In this document: piece after piece, positions 54,912 to 63,979 of the stretch
Position numbering within the stretch: the stretch's first letter is position 1
How the letters are laid out: each line of letters opens with the position of its first letter
From: Oceanobacillus indicireducens
GTDB lineage: Bacteria; Bacillota; Bacilli; Bacillales; Amphibacillaceae
Assembly (NCBI RefSeq): GCF_014647195.1
Contig: NZ_BMOS01000001.1
Span: 228,463-292,462 of the forward strand
Length of the DNA: 64,000 nucleotides
Reading direction: 5' to 3'
Program-made: the position numbers and the translations under genes
The notes under the pieces: generated by a model
What the model was told of the DNA's origin: nothing
Databases searched by the model: none
What the model saw: only the letters and a program-made list of their open reading frames with translations

Positions 54912-55767
54912 CCAGGCGAAAAACCTAAGGATGAAAATGGAGCAATCTCACTCGAGACATGAAGCGAAGACAGTTGCTTTCATTAGTGGTAAAGGGGGAG
55001 TCGGGAAGTCTAACATTGGTTTAAATTTCTCCCTAGAGCTGGTCCGGCGAAATAAAAAAGTAGTTCTAATTGATCTTGATGTCGGTATGGGGAATATAAA
55101 TATTTTACTCGGCCTTCAGCCTAAATATACAATTGTTGACATGTTCACGGAAAGGTTATCAATCACTGAAATAATCGAGCAAGGTCCGCAAGGTTTATCT
55201 TATATTGCAGGTGGCACAGGGCTTAGCGGATTTTTAGAGATGAAACAGACGGAAAAGAACTATTTCTATAAGCAGTTTGAACAGTTAACAGAGATGTATG
55301 ATTATATAATTTTCGATATGGGTGCGGGTATCACGGAAACGAGTCTATTTTTCATTCTAGCTGCCGACGAATGTATTGTAGTTACGACAGGGGAGCCAAC
55401 TGCAATAACGGATGCCTATAGTATGATTAAACAGATTACAATTAATGGAGGAAGCATGCCACTACACTTAATTTTAAATCGAGCCAGGTCGCATGGAGAG
55501 ATGAATTCTTTAAAGCAGCTGCAACAAGTTATTAAACAGTTTCTTCAAATTGATGTGCATCCGTTAGGTATCATTCCTGAAGATAAGCATGTAGTGCAGG
55601 CAGTTATGCAGCAAGTGCCTTTTTCAATATTAAATGAGAAAGCACCGGCTGCACGATCAATTAAACAAATTACGGAAAGCTATCTGAATAAGGAGAAGGC
55701 CGTTCCAGTAACGGATGGACGGGCTTTCCTTCAAAAATTAAAAAATCTGCTAAGAGGTAAATTTTAA
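54904..55767 (+). CDS. flhG: MinD-like ATPase FlhG (YlxH)
   Basis: Deviant Walker-A ATPase that acts with FlhF on C-ring assembly and flagellar spacing. The 287-aa protein has the activator helix near the start (MTDQAKNLRMKMEQ), SGKGGVGKSN (residues 28-37) and the MinD-type IIFDMGAGI. ATG 54904 follows GGAGCAAGA inside flhF. Its stop overlaps cheB. Confidence 0.95.
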   Translation: MTDQAKNLRMKMEQSHSRHEAKTVAFISGKGGVGKSNIGLNFSLELVRRNKKVVLIDLDVGMGNINILLGLQPKYTIVDMFTERLSITEIIEQGPQGLSYIAGGTGLSGFLEMKQTEKNYFYKQFEQLTEMYDYIIFDMGAGITETSLFFILAADECIVVTTGEPTAITDAYSMIKQITINGGSMPLHLILNRARSHGEMNSLKQLQQVIKQFLQIDVHPLGIIPEDKHVVQAVMQQVPFSILNEKAPAARSIKQITESYLNKEKAVPVTDGRAFLQKLKNLLRGKF

Positions 55768-56822
55768 TGGAAAGAGTTCGTGTACTTGTTGTTGACGATT
55801 CAGCTTTTATGCGAAAGATGATTACAGACATATTAAACAGCGATGATCGTATTAAAGTAATCGACACAGCAAGAAACGGTAAAGATGGAATTGAAAAAAT
55901 TAGAAGACTTAAGCCGGATGTCGTCACGATGGATATTACGATGCCAGTTCTTGATGGAATTTCAGCACTAAAGGAAATAATGACGACTATGCCAGTACCA
56001 GTCATTATGTTATCGAGCAAATCAGATTATGGCACAGAGCATACGATAAATGCGCTAGATAATGGTGCTGTTGATTTTATTATGAAGCCTTCAGGGGAAA
56101 TTTCCTTGAATATCGAAACGATTCAAGAAGAAATTATTTCTAAAGTAATTGCAGCAAAAGACGTAGGGATTCCACCGGCGCGGTCGGTTAAAGATAATCC
56201 CAGTCCGACATCATTAAGTTCTTATTTACCACCGACAAGAAAAGCACGAGATTATTCATTGATTGCTATTGGAACATCTACAGGTGGTCCAAGAGCTCTA
56301 CAGCGAATCATATCGGATTTACCTGGAGACTTTCAAACACCGATACTTATCGTACAACACATGCCTCCACATTTTACAAAGTCGCTGGCAGAACGATTAA
56401 ATAAGCTAACAAGTCTTCAGGTGAAAGAGGCGGCAGATGGTGATGTCATAAAGCCGCGATTCGTATATATCGCACCTGGGGATTTCCATATGGTAGTAGA
56501 GGAAATTGGGACGGAGTATAGGCTAAAGTTAACAAAGGACCCGCCAGTGAATAACCATCGTCCCTCCGTAGATGCCCTGTTCTATTCTCTAGCCAATCAT
56601 AAGAACTTGAATAAAACAGCAGTTGTCTTAACGGGGATGGGAAGTGATGGTGCAAGCGGCATTAGACAGATTAAACAAGTGGACAAGCAAGCATTTGTTA
56701 TTTCTGAATCAGAGGAAAGTTCCGTTATTTATGGTATGCCGAAAGCTGCTTATGAAACAGGATTAGTTGATCAAGTGTTACCTTTGCATCAAGTAGGACA
56801 TTTTCTCGGCAAAATAACATAG
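55767..56822 (+). CDS. cheB: chemotaxis protein-glutamate methylesterase CheB
   Basis: Removes methyl groups from and deamidates chemoreceptors. The 351-aa protein has a receiver domain with Asp56 in TMDITMPVLDG and a methylesterase domain with Ser171 in GTSTGGP, His198 in QHMPPHF and an Asp in GMGSDGASG. In B. subtilis the receiver is phosphorylated by CheA, whose gene normally comes next. Here cheB is followed by only 45 bp of spacer and then cheW. Confidence 0.96.
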   Translation: MERVRVLVVDDSAFMRKMITDILNSDDRIKVIDTARNGKDGIEKIRRLKPDVVTMDITMPVLDGISALKEIMTTMPVPVIMLSSKSDYGTEHTINALDNGAVDFIMKPSGEISLNIETIQEEIISKVIAAKDVGIPPARSVKDNPSPTSLSSYLPPTRKARDYSLIAIGTSTGGPRALQRIISDLPGDFQTPILIVQHMPPHFTKSLAERLNKLTSLQVKEAADGDVIKPRFVYIAPGDFHMVVEEIGTEYRLKLTKDPPVNNHRPSVDALFYSLANHKNLNKTAVVLTGMGSDGASGIRQIKQVDKQAFVISESEESSVIYGMPKAAYETGLVDQVLPLHQVGHFLGKIT

Positions 56823-56867
56823 ATTCTAAAATATTTGTGATAGAACTAGAGCAGGAGATGAAAAAAC

Positions 56868-57350
56868 ATGGAACATTCTACAGGGAATTATCTAAAAGTC
56901 ATTGTTTTTCAGTTACAAGATGAAGAATATGCTTTACCGGTTGAATATGTCAGTGCAATTGAAAGAATCCAGCCAATCACACGTGTTCCCCGTGCAGAAG
57001 AATTTGTCAAAGGTGTTATTAATTTACGGGGTGTTATTATTCCAATTATTGATTTACGGTTACGCTTCGGAATGGTTGAAACGGAACTGACAGAAGAGAA
57101 TCGCATCATTATTGTGAAAAAGAATGGATTTGAAGTCGGTTTAATTGTTGATACAGCAAGTGATGTAATCGATCTTGCATTAGATGAAATGGAACCAAAT
57201 CCAGAGGTTGTCGGTTCGGAAGCAGCTGATTATATTGACGGAGTGAGCAAAATTGAGGATCGATTGCTTATTCTGCTTGACCTGAAGAAGATTCTCATTT
57301 CTGACCAGTATACGCAAGCGGTGAAAGAAGAAGGGCAGAAACCCTTATGA
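56868..57350 (+). CDS. cheW: chemotaxis coupling protein CheW
   Basis: Adaptor linking receptors to the CheA kinase. The 160-aa protein has the CheW fold with VIVFQLQDEEYALPVEYVSA, GVINLRGVIIPIIDLRLRFG and LIVDTASDVIDL. AGGAGATG precedes ATG 56868. Its N-terminus is a normal CheW start, so it is not the remaining C-terminal regulatory domain of a deleted cheA. Confidence 0.96.
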   Translation: MEHSTGNYLKVIVFQLQDEEYALPVEYVSAIERIQPITRVPRAEEFVKGVINLRGVIIPIIDLRLRFGMVETELTEENRIIIVKKNGFEVGLIVDTASDVIDLALDEMEPNPEVVGSEAADYIDGVSKIEDRLLILLDLKKILISDQYTQAVKEEGQKPL

Positions 57351-57982
57351 AATATAGGGATCTATCTACTTTCCAACTCGATGTACTACGGGAAGTAGGA
57401 AATATTGGAGCGGGAAATGCTGTCACCGCACTATCCCAATTATTAAACCGCAAGATTGAAATGACCATCCCATCGGTTAATGTTGTTTCTTTTGATGAAA
57501 TGATGGAATTGATCGGCGGTCCGGAGAAAAAAGTTGTCGCTATTTTATTTCGTATCTATGGTGATGCACCAAGTAATGTGTTTTTTGTTTTATCCGTCGA
57601 AGAAGCCGAGTTGCTCATCCGCACGATGACAAATAATCCGACTTATAAACTTAAAGAGGATATAGGTAAGGAATCGATAGAATTTTCAGCTCTTGAAGAA
57701 GTAGGGAATATTGTTACTGGTTCTTATATTTCGGCCTTATCCGATTTTACGCATTTATACCTGCAACCTTCTGTTCCCCATCTTGGGATTGATATGGCTG
57801 CAGCAGTTTTGACATATGGGTTAATCGACATTTCCCAAGCTTCGGACTATGCAATCGTCATTGATTCTAAAGTAAATAGTCAAGGGACAAGCAACATGTT
57901 AAAGGGGAACTTTTTCTTGCTGCCGAATCCCGACTCGTTGCAAATAATATTTAAAGCGTTAGGACTAGAAGAAAATGAATAA
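57347..57982 (+). CDS. cheC: CheY-P phosphatase CheC
   Basis: Dephosphorylates CheY-P and is activated by CheD. The 211-aa protein has two phosphatase helices, REVGNIGAGNAVTALSQLL and EEVGNIVTGSYISALSDF, each with the Glu and Asn active-site pair. Overlaps cheW by 4 bp and cheD by 8 bp. Confidence 0.96.
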   Translation: MKYRDLSTFQLDVLREVGNIGAGNAVTALSQLLNRKIEMTIPSVNVVSFDEMMELIGGPEKKVVAILFRIYGDAPSNVFFVLSVEEAELLIRTMTNNPTYKLKEDIGKESIEFSALEEVGNIVTGSYISALSDFTHLYLQPSVPHLGIDMAAAVLTYGLIDISQASDYAIVIDSKVNSQGTSNMLKGNFFLLPNPDSLQIIFKALGLEENE

Positions 57983-58472
57983 AATTGGAACAGTCATCAG
58001 AGTAGGCATTGCCGATTTAAATACGGTACGGGCGCCTGATACGATACGAACATTGGGGCTTGGTTCTTGTGTAGGAATTGTCATTTATGATGAGAAGAAA
58101 CAAGTTGCTGGACTAGCTCATATTTTATTGCCAGATTCGACCGCGACGAGACAGAAGCCGGTTAACGCATATAAATATGCGGATACTGCTATACCCTATT
58201 TAGTCGAGAGGTTGCTGCAAATGGGGGCCAAGCACTCGGCGCTTCAAGCTAAAATAGCTGGTGGCGCGGAAATGTTCAAATTCGGTTCGGGTTCTGATTT
58301 ATTACGGATAGGTCGGCGAAATGTTGAAGCAACGCTCGGCGGATTAGAAAAGTTAAAGATTCCAGTCATTGCTAAAGATGTCGGCGGGAATATCGGAAGA
58401 ACGATTGAGTTTAATCCTTCAACTAGTGAATTAAACATTAGAAAAGTGAATCGTGAGGAAATCGTCATTTAG
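57975..58472 (+). CDS. cheD: chemoreceptor glutamine deamidase CheD
   Basis: Deamidates receptor glutamines and stimulates CheC. The 165-aa protein has catalytic Cys32 in GLGSCVGIVIYD and His49 in GLAHILLPDS. The pair cheC-cheD in tight overlap is typical of Bacillus-type adaptation. Confidence 0.96.
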   Translation: MNKIGTVIRVGIADLNTVRAPDTIRTLGLGSCVGIVIYDEKKQVAGLAHILLPDSTATRQKPVNAYKYADTAIPYLVERLLQMGAKHSALQAKIAGGAEMFKFGSGSDLLRIGRRNVEATLGGLEKLKIPVIAKDVGGNIGRTIEFNPSTSELNIRKVNREEIVI

Positions 58473-58517
58473 GAATTGATCTCGGGCAGGAATTTTAGGA
58501 GGAAGGAGTGGAGTACC

Positions 58518-59288
58518 ATGAATTCGGGAATGTCATCAGAAGAACAACAACTTTGGAAGCAGTGGAATGCAAATCAGCATCACGAGGTATTAAATGAAAT
58601 CATTGCATATTATACGTATCTGGTGGACTATCATTCAGAGCGGATTGCCAGTCACTTGCCGAACAATGTGAGTAAAGATGATATTAGAAGTTTTGGTCTC
58701 CTCGGCCTGTATGATGCAGTTACGAAATTCGAATCTAATCGAAAACTTAAATTTGATACCTATGCCTCCTTTCGGATAAAAGGAGCAATCATGGATGGAC
58801 TTCGTAAGGAAGATTGGCTGCCCCGCTCACTAAGAGAGAAGACGAAAAAGATAGAACGCACAGCCGAACAGTTGGAACAGCAATTACAACGTAAACCTAC
58901 TTCCAGAGAAATTGGGAAGCAGTTGGATATGTCCTCTGAAGAAGTGGAATCCGTTATAAAAGATTCTTTGTTTGCGAATGTGCTTTCGATTGAAGAAAAG
59001 CCGACAACGACCCAGGAATTTAATGAAGGAATTGGCTATATGATTCCTGATGAAAATACCGCAACACCGGAAGAAGAAATTTACCAGGAAGAATTAAAAC
59101 TGGAATTAATTGAAGGAATTAAGAGTTTGAATGAAAGGGAACAGCTAGTCATCGATCTCTTTTATCATCAAGAACTTACCTTTACAGAAATTGGGCAAAC
59201 ATTAAACTTGACGACTTCAAGAATTTCACAGATTCATAAAAAAGCAATATTCAAATTGAAAAATATATTAACGAAGATCATCGAATGA
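58518..59288 (+). CDS. sigD: RNA polymerase sigma-D (flagellar sigma-28) factor
   Basis: Directs transcription of late flagellar, motility and autolysin genes. The 256-aa protein has region 2 (IRSFGLLGLYDAVTKFESN, FDTYASFRIKGAIMDGLRKE, DWLPRS) and region 4 (LNEREQLVIDLFYHQELTFT, LNLTTSRISQIHKKAI). ATG 58518 follows AAGGAGTGGAG; the upstream frame is not supported. It lies near the end of the operon, as in B. subtilis, where distance from the promoter affects motility decisions. Confidence 0.97.
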   Translation: MNSGMSSEEQQLWKQWNANQHHEVLNEIIAYYTYLVDYHSERIASHLPNNVSKDDIRSFGLLGLYDAVTKFESNRKLKFDTYASFRIKGAIMDGLRKEDWLPRSLREKTKKIERTAEQLEQQLQRKPTSREIGKQLDMSSEEVESVIKDSLFANVLSIEEKPTTTQEFNEGIGYMIPDENTATPEEEIYQEELKLELIEGIKSLNEREQLVIDLFYHQELTFTEIGQTLNLTTSRISQIHKKAIFKLKNILTKIIE

Positions 59289-59314
59289 CTTGGTATTATA
59301 TGGGGGTAATCAAT

Positions 59315-60688
59315 TTGGACAGAATAAAAAAATATTTTCGTGTACGATTTAAAGATAACAATATGTTAGCAGAAGTTCATTGTACCGATGCGTTTTATGT
59401 ATTAAAGGAAAAATTGCAAGTCGATATGTCTTCATGGAGGGAATTTCTGACTGCAAACAAGGTTGTGTACGGCATCCAGTTTCAAGCACTTGCCCAGTTA
59501 GCAGGAGACCCTACCTCTATTGATTACCCAATTGTTATTGCAAGAGGCTTACAACCAGAGAAGGGGAAAGATGGTAAATTCGCCTTTCTAGTCGATCTCA
59601 ATGAGGAAATGAAAAAGGATAAAGATTGGAACTTCCGGGAAATAATGACGATTCCTTCTGTAAATAAGGGGGAAAAACTTGCCAAGCTCGTCCATCCCGA
59701 GGTAGGGACGGATGGTAAAAATGTAATGGGACACGTAGTTAAGGCTCCACAAGGCAAAGCCAAATCCGTTCTACCTGGAAAGAACGTTCTATTCAATGAG
59801 GCTGATAACTGTTATTATGCCGCGGAGGATGGGCAGTTAAGTTATACGGGAAGGAAAATTGAAGTTTTCCCCGAGTATTATGTTCATGACACATTGTCAA
59901 TGAAAACTGGCAACCTTGATTTTATTGGGACGATTATTATCCACGGAGACGTGCCGACAGGATTTACTGTAAAGGCTGACGGCGATGTTAAGATTTTCGG
60001 GATGGTAGAAGCTGCAACCATTATTGCTGGAGGTTCGATTTACATATCAGAAGGAATTGCAGGACAGGACAAGGGACGCTTGGAAGCGCGTGAGAATATC
60101 CAGCTAGGTTATATTAACCAGGCGAAGATTTTCGCAGGTAACGATTTATATGTGGAAAATTCCATCCTTCATAGTGAATGTGTTGTCCGCGGACATGTAT
60201 TTTCTCAACAGGGGAATATTATTGGCGGCTCGTTATCTGCCGGAAAAACAATTGAAGCGAAAGATATTGGAACGAAGCTTCATACGAAAACAGAAATTAT
60301 TTTAGGAGTAAATAAACGAGCAGCAGATAAAGAGCAAGCATTAAAGCAAAAGAAAATAGAGCTAGAAGAAATGCTTAGGAAATTGAAAATGCTTGGGGAT
60401 AAGCTCGCCACTCAGAGTGATAGTAACCCCAACGTCCGCATTTCAAAGTTGCGTCAGAAACATTCCTTGGAAAAGGTCACAAGCGAGCTTAATGAAATTA
60501 CGGACGAGCTGGCAGAGCTGAATGCGGCGATGGGGGATATCAGGGATACGCAACTCATTGTAAGAAACTTTATTTATCAGAATGTTACGGTTACGTTTGG
60601 AAAATATAAACGAGTGATGACTACAGATTATCATTACGTACAGTTTAATCTTTTCAATAACGAAATTGCAGTGCAGCAGTTGTTTTAA
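59315..60688 (+). CDS. FapA (DUF342) family protein
   Basis: A 457-aa protein of the FapA/DUF342 family. The central part is rich in glycine turns of a beta-helix (GTIIIHGDVPTGFTVKADGD; IIAGGSIYISEGIAGQDKG), and residues about 335-415 form a coiled coil. In B. subtilis ylxL occupies the position between sigD and swrB. Some DUF342 proteins affect cell shape, surface or signalling, but no function can be inferred here. I prefer TTG 59315 after GGGGGT; ATG 59285, overlapping sigD, is the alternative. Confidence 0.82.
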   Translation: MDRIKKYFRVRFKDNNMLAEVHCTDAFYVLKEKLQVDMSSWREFLTANKVVYGIQFQALAQLAGDPTSIDYPIVIARGLQPEKGKDGKFAFLVDLNEEMKKDKDWNFREIMTIPSVNKGEKLAKLVHPEVGTDGKNVMGHVVKAPQGKAKSVLPGKNVLFNEADNCYYAAEDGQLSYTGRKIEVFPEYYVHDTLSMKTGNLDFIGTIIIHGDVPTGFTVKADGDVKIFGMVEAATIIAGGSIYISEGIAGQDKGRLEARENIQLGYINQAKIFAGNDLYVENSILHSECVVRGHVFSQQGNIIGGSLSAGKTIEAKDIGTKLHTKTEIILGVNKRAADKEQALKQKKIELEEMLRKLKMLGDKLATQSDSNPNVRISKLRQKHSLEKVTSELNEITDELAELNAAMGDIRDTQLIVRNFIYQNVTVTFGKYKRVMTTDYHYVQFNLFNNEIAVQQLF

Positions 60689-60745
60689 TGAAAGGATAAT
60701 TTTAATCCCAATATGGCAATTATAAGCGGGTAGAGGAGAACGGTC

Positions 60746-61204
60746 ATGGTTTCATTTTTACTGATTATTAGTTTTCTATTACATTTCATCACGCTTGTAG
60801 CAATCTTCCAGTTGTTAAAGAAAGGACAGCAATTGGAAAACACGGCAAATTCCGCTGAATTAACAGCAGCACTAGAACGTTCTCTCGAGGAAATCAAAGC
60901 GGAAAATGACCGGTTACAAGCTTTAATGACGAATCATAAAGCATCTTCAGTTGAACAAAAGAATCAAAAAGAGGAAAGTCAGCAACCTGCAGAACAAGTA
61001 CCTGCTCATCAACCGGAATCGAAAGAAGCAGATGCGGATGTTGATCGTCTGCTGGGTGATGCACCGGGATATGAACTAGAAGCCTCTCTCGAATCCCGTG
61101 TCATGCAGCTTCATGCAAAAGGACTTACGATTGAGGAAATTGCAAAGGCGCTTGATTGCGGGAAAACAGAAGCAGAGTTGATCATTCGGTTATATGACGA
61201 ATAA
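60746..61204 (+). CDS. swrB: SwrB-like flagellar assembly/swarming protein
   Basis: A 152-aa protein with an N-terminal membrane anchor (residues about 3-24), a coiled coil (about 28-65), a Gln/Glu-rich linker and a C-terminal helix-turn-helix-like segment (HAKGLTIEEIAKALDCGKTE). The layout and the position at the end of the fla/che operon match B. subtilis SwrB, which promotes FliPQR assembly. AGAGGAG precedes ATG 60746. Confidence 0.82.
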   Translation: MVSFLLIISFLLHFITLVAIFQLLKKGQQLENTANSAELTAALERSLEEIKAENDRLQALMTNHKASSVEQKNQKEESQQPAEQVPAHQPESKEADADVDRLLGDAPGYELEASLESRVMQLHAKGLTIEEIAKALDCGKTEAELIIRLYDE

Positions 61205-61208
61205 AAAC

Positions 61209-61237
61209 TTGCTTCCTTTACCTAGTTATGGTATATT
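61209..61237 (+). promoter_or_regulatory. sigma-A promoter for rpsB
   Basis: TTGCTT (61209-61214), 17 bp, TATATT (61232-61237), immediately after the swrB stop. It would produce an rpsB leader of about 135 nt. Confidence 0.65.
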
Positions 61238-61244
61238 AATCTCT

Positions 61245-61380
61245 GGTGTAAAACACTTGTCGAAATAAGACAAGTCATAACACACGTCCCGGGATTTGCT
61301 TATGAGGTGCCAGATTGCCAATGGTTTATAAGCAGAAGAGAACGGGGCGGAGGAAAACTAACCTATAGGAGGAATTTAAA
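61245..61380 (+). ncRNA. structured leader of rpsB (candidate S2 autoregulatory RNA)
   Basis: Three pairings are visible. ACTTGTC/GACAAGT forms a perfect hairpin (61255-61275). GTCCCG (61286-61291) pairs with CGGGGC (61343-61348), enclosing TGCTTAT (61297-61303) paired with ATAAGCA (61328-61334). The second element ends about 20 nt before the AGGAGG of rpsB. Ribosomal-protein leaders of this type are known elsewhere, but I cannot match this one to a named family. Confidence 0.5.
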
Positions 61381-62166
61381 ATGGCAGCAATTTCAATGAA
61401 GCAATTACTTGAAGCTGGTGTACATTTCGGTCACCAGACACGCCGTTGGAACCCGAAAATGAAGAAATATATCTTCACGGAACGTAACGGTATCTATATC
61501 ATCGACCTGCAAAAGACAGTGAAAAAGGTTGAAGAAGCTTATAACTATGTAAGAGAATTGGCAGCAAATGGCGGTACACTTCTTTTCGTAGGTACAAAAA
61601 AACAAGCACAGGACTCTGTTCGTGATGAAGCACTTCGCTCCGGCATGTTCTATGTGAACCAGCGCTGGTTAGGTGGAACGCTAACGAACTTCCAAACAAT
61701 CCGCAAACGTATCGAGCGTTTGAAAGAAATTGAAAGAATGGAAGAAGACGGTACATTTGAAGTACTTCCTAAGAAAGAAGTAGGGGAGCTACTTAAAGAA
61801 AGAGATCGTCTTGTGAAATTCTTAGGCGGAATTAAAGACATGAAGAAGCTTCCAGATGCAATGTTCGTTATTGACCCACGTAAAGAACGAATTGCTATTG
61901 CTGAAGCTCATAAATTAAACATCCCAATCATCGGTATTGTCGATACAAACTGTGATCCGGATGAGATTGACTATGTAATCCCAGCTAACGATGATGCAAT
62001 TCGTGCTGTTAAATTATTGACTTCAAAAATGGCTGATGCTATTTTAGAAGGGAAACAAGGTGAAGAAACAGCAGAAGTAGAAGCTCCAGTCGAAGAACCA
62101 GCAGCTGAAGATAACAAAGCTGAAACAGAAGCGGAAGCAACTGCAGAAGCCTCAACTCAAGAGTAA
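61381..62166 (+). CDS. rpsB: 30S ribosomal protein S2
   Basis: A 261-aa ribosomal protein beginning [20 protein letters not shown], followed by [20 protein letters not shown]. It has [10 protein letters not shown] and [19 protein letters not shown]. The C-terminus is extended by a tail of about 35 residues made almost only of Glu, Ala and Thr ([17 protein letters not shown] and further), longer and more acidic than in B. subtilis. AGGAGG precedes ATG 61381. Confidence 0.97.
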   Translation: MAAISMKQLLEAGVHFGHQTRRWNPKMKKYIFTERNGIYIIDLQKTVKKVEEAYNYVRELAANGGTLLFVGTKKQAQDSVRDEALRSGMFYVNQRWLGGTLTNFQTIRKRIERLKEIERMEEDGTFEVLPKKEVGELLKERDRLVKFLGGIKDMKKLPDAMFVIDPRKERIAIAEAHKLNIPIIGIVDTNCDPDEIDYVIPANDDAIRAVKLLTSKMADAILEGKQGEETAEVEAPVEEPAAEDNKAETEAEATAEASTQE

Positions 62167-62183
62167 TTTTCTGGAAAAGTGAG

Positions 62184-62221
62184 GGTGATAAGAGGATAAT
62201 TACCTTTTATCACCTTTTTTT
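62184..62221 (+). terminator. terminator/attenuator between rpsB and tsf
   Basis: GGTGATAAGAGG pairs with CCTTTTATCACC (one mismatch) and is followed by TTTTTTT. It probably lowers tsf expression relative to rpsB, a known arrangement. Confidence 0.88.
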
Positions 62222-62262
62222 AAAGAAAGAAACACGGAATCTTTAAAGGAGGATTTTTACAA

Positions 62263-63141
62263 ATGGCAATTACAGCAAAGATGGTTAAGGAATTACGTGA
62301 AAAAACTGGTGCAGGTATGATGGATTGTAAAAAAGCACTTCAGGAAACAGATGGTGACATTGATAAAGCAATCGATTACCTGCGTGAAAAAGGAATGGCG
62401 CAAGCTGCTAAGAAGGCAGACCGCATTGCAGCTGAAGGATTAACTCATGTTGAAATCGATGGCAACACTGCAGTTTTACTAGAAGTGAACTGTGAAACAG
62501 ACTTCGTAACGAAAAACGATTTGTTCAAAGACCTTTTAGTTAAGATTGGTAAAGCATTACTTGCTAACAAACCAGAAACAGTGGAAGATGCATTAGAAGC
62601 AACTGTTGACGGCGAAAAACTAGAAACAATAATTAACAGTGCAATCTCTACAATCGGTGAGAAGATTTCTTTACGTCGTTTCACTATTTTCGAAAAAACA
62701 GATAACGATGCATTCGGTTCTTACTTGCATATGGGCGGAACAATTGGTGTTGTGACTGTTCTTGAAGGGACAACGGATGAAGAAGTTGCAAAAGATGTTG
62801 CAATGCACGTTGCAGCAATCAACCCTCGCTATGTTAACCGTGAAGATGTAGCAGAGAACGAAGTAAATCACGAGCGTGAAGTTCTAAAACAACAAGCTCT
62901 TAATGAAGGTAAACCAGCCAATATTGTTGAAAAAATGGTTGAAGGCCGTCTTGGCAAATTCTTTGAACAAATCGTTCTTGTCGAACAAGTATTTGTTAAA
63001 GATCCTGACGTTAAAGTGAAGAAATATGTAGCAGACAAAGGTGCAAGCGTGAAAACCTTCGTGCGCTATGAAGTAGGCGAAGGTATGGAAAAACGTGAAG
63101 AAAACTTTGCTGAAGAAGTAATGAGCCAAATTAAAAAATAA
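62263..63141 (+). CDS. tsf: elongation factor Ts
   Basis: Nucleotide exchange factor for EF-Tu. The 292-aa protein starts with a UBA-like domain [20 protein letters not shown] and contains the TDFV motif in [10 protein letters not shown] that disrupts EF-Tu nucleotide binding. AAAGGAGG precedes ATG 62263. Between rpsB and pyrH as in most bacteria. Confidence 0.97.
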   Translation: MAITAKMVKELREKTGAGMMDCKKALQETDGDIDKAIDYLREKGMAQAAKKADRIAAEGLTHVEIDGNTAVLLEVNCETDFVTKNDLFKDLLVKIGKALLANKPETVEDALEATVDGEKLETIINSAISTIGEKISLRRFTIFEKTDNDAFGSYLHMGGTIGVVTVLEGTTDEEVAKDVAMHVAAINPRYVNREDVAENEVNHEREVLKQQALNEGKPANIVEKMVEGRLGKFFEQIVLVEQVFVKDPDVKVKKYVADKGASVKTFVRYEVGEGMEKREENFAEEVMSQIKK

Positions 63142-63148
63142 GCCAATT

Positions 63149-63182
63149 GTAAAATAGGGAACGAGATTGTTCCCTATTTTAC
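63149..63182 (+). terminator. terminator after tsf
   Basis: GTAAAATAGGGAAC and GTTCCCTATTTTAC form a perfect 14-bp stem with loop GAGATT. The T-run is within the stem (ATTTTAC), so termination may be partial. Confidence 0.75.
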
Positions 63183-63253
63183 CATGGTTGTATACAACGG
63201 AATAAATAAAGAACAAACATATCATAATAATATGTATTGCGATGGAGGTTATT

Positions 63254-63976
63254 ATGACAACAGCAAAGTACCAGAGAATTGTGTTAAAATTAAGTGGAGA
63301 GGCATTGAGTGGGGATCAAGGAAGCGGTATTGATCCGAAAATCATCCATTCCATTGCACGCCAAGTAAAAGAGGTTGCAGAACTTGGAGTAGAAGTTGCA
63401 ATCGTTGTTGGTGGAGGAAACATCTGGAGAGGTAAGGTCGGTAGTGAGATGGGGATGGACCGTGCATCGGCTGATTACATGGGTATGCTAGCAACGGTTA
63501 TGAATTCACTAGCATTGCAAGACGGACTGGAAATGATTGGAATTCCAACGCGAGTTCAGACATCGATTGAAATGCGCCAAGTTGCAGAACCATACATAAG
63601 AAGAAAAGCAATTCGCCACTTGGAAAAGAATCGTGTTGTCATTTTTGCCGCCGGTACAGGAAACCCTTATTTTTCAACGGATACTACTGCAGCGCTAAGA
63701 GCGGCAGAAATTGAAGCAGAAGTAATTCTAATGGCTAAAAACAATGTGGATGGTGTTTACTCCGCTGACCCGTTAGTTAATAAAGATGCTGTTAAGTATG
63801 ATAATTTATCTTATTTGGATATGATTAATGAAGGCCTTGGAGTGATGGACTCTACAGCTTCATCACTTTGTATGGATAATAATATTCCTTTAATTGTCTT
63901 CTCCATAACAGAAAATGGTAATATTAAACGCGTCGTTCAAGGCGAGACAATTGGAACAACTATAAGGGGGAAATAA
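63254..63976 (+). CDS. pyrH: uridylate kinase (UMP kinase)
   Basis: Phosphorylates UMP to UDP; amino-acid-kinase family, hexameric. The 240-aa protein has [23 protein letters not shown] and [22 protein letters not shown] chose ATG 63254, which follows GGAGGTTATT; the upstream in-frame ATG 63242 overlaps that ribosome site. frr starts 3 bp downstream. Confidence 0.97.
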   Translation: MTTAKYQRIVLKLSGEALSGDQGSGIDPKIIHSIARQVKEVAELGVEVAIVVGGGNIWRGKVGSEMGMDRASADYMGMLATVMNSLALQDGLEMIGIPTRVQTSIEMRQVAEPYIRRKAIRHLEKNRVVIFAAGTGNPYFSTDTTAALRAAEIEAEVILMAKNNVDGVYSADPLVNKDAVKYDNLSYLDMINEGLGVMDSTASSLCMDNNIPLIVFSITENGNIKRVVQGETIGTTIRGK

Positions 63977-63979
63977 GTG

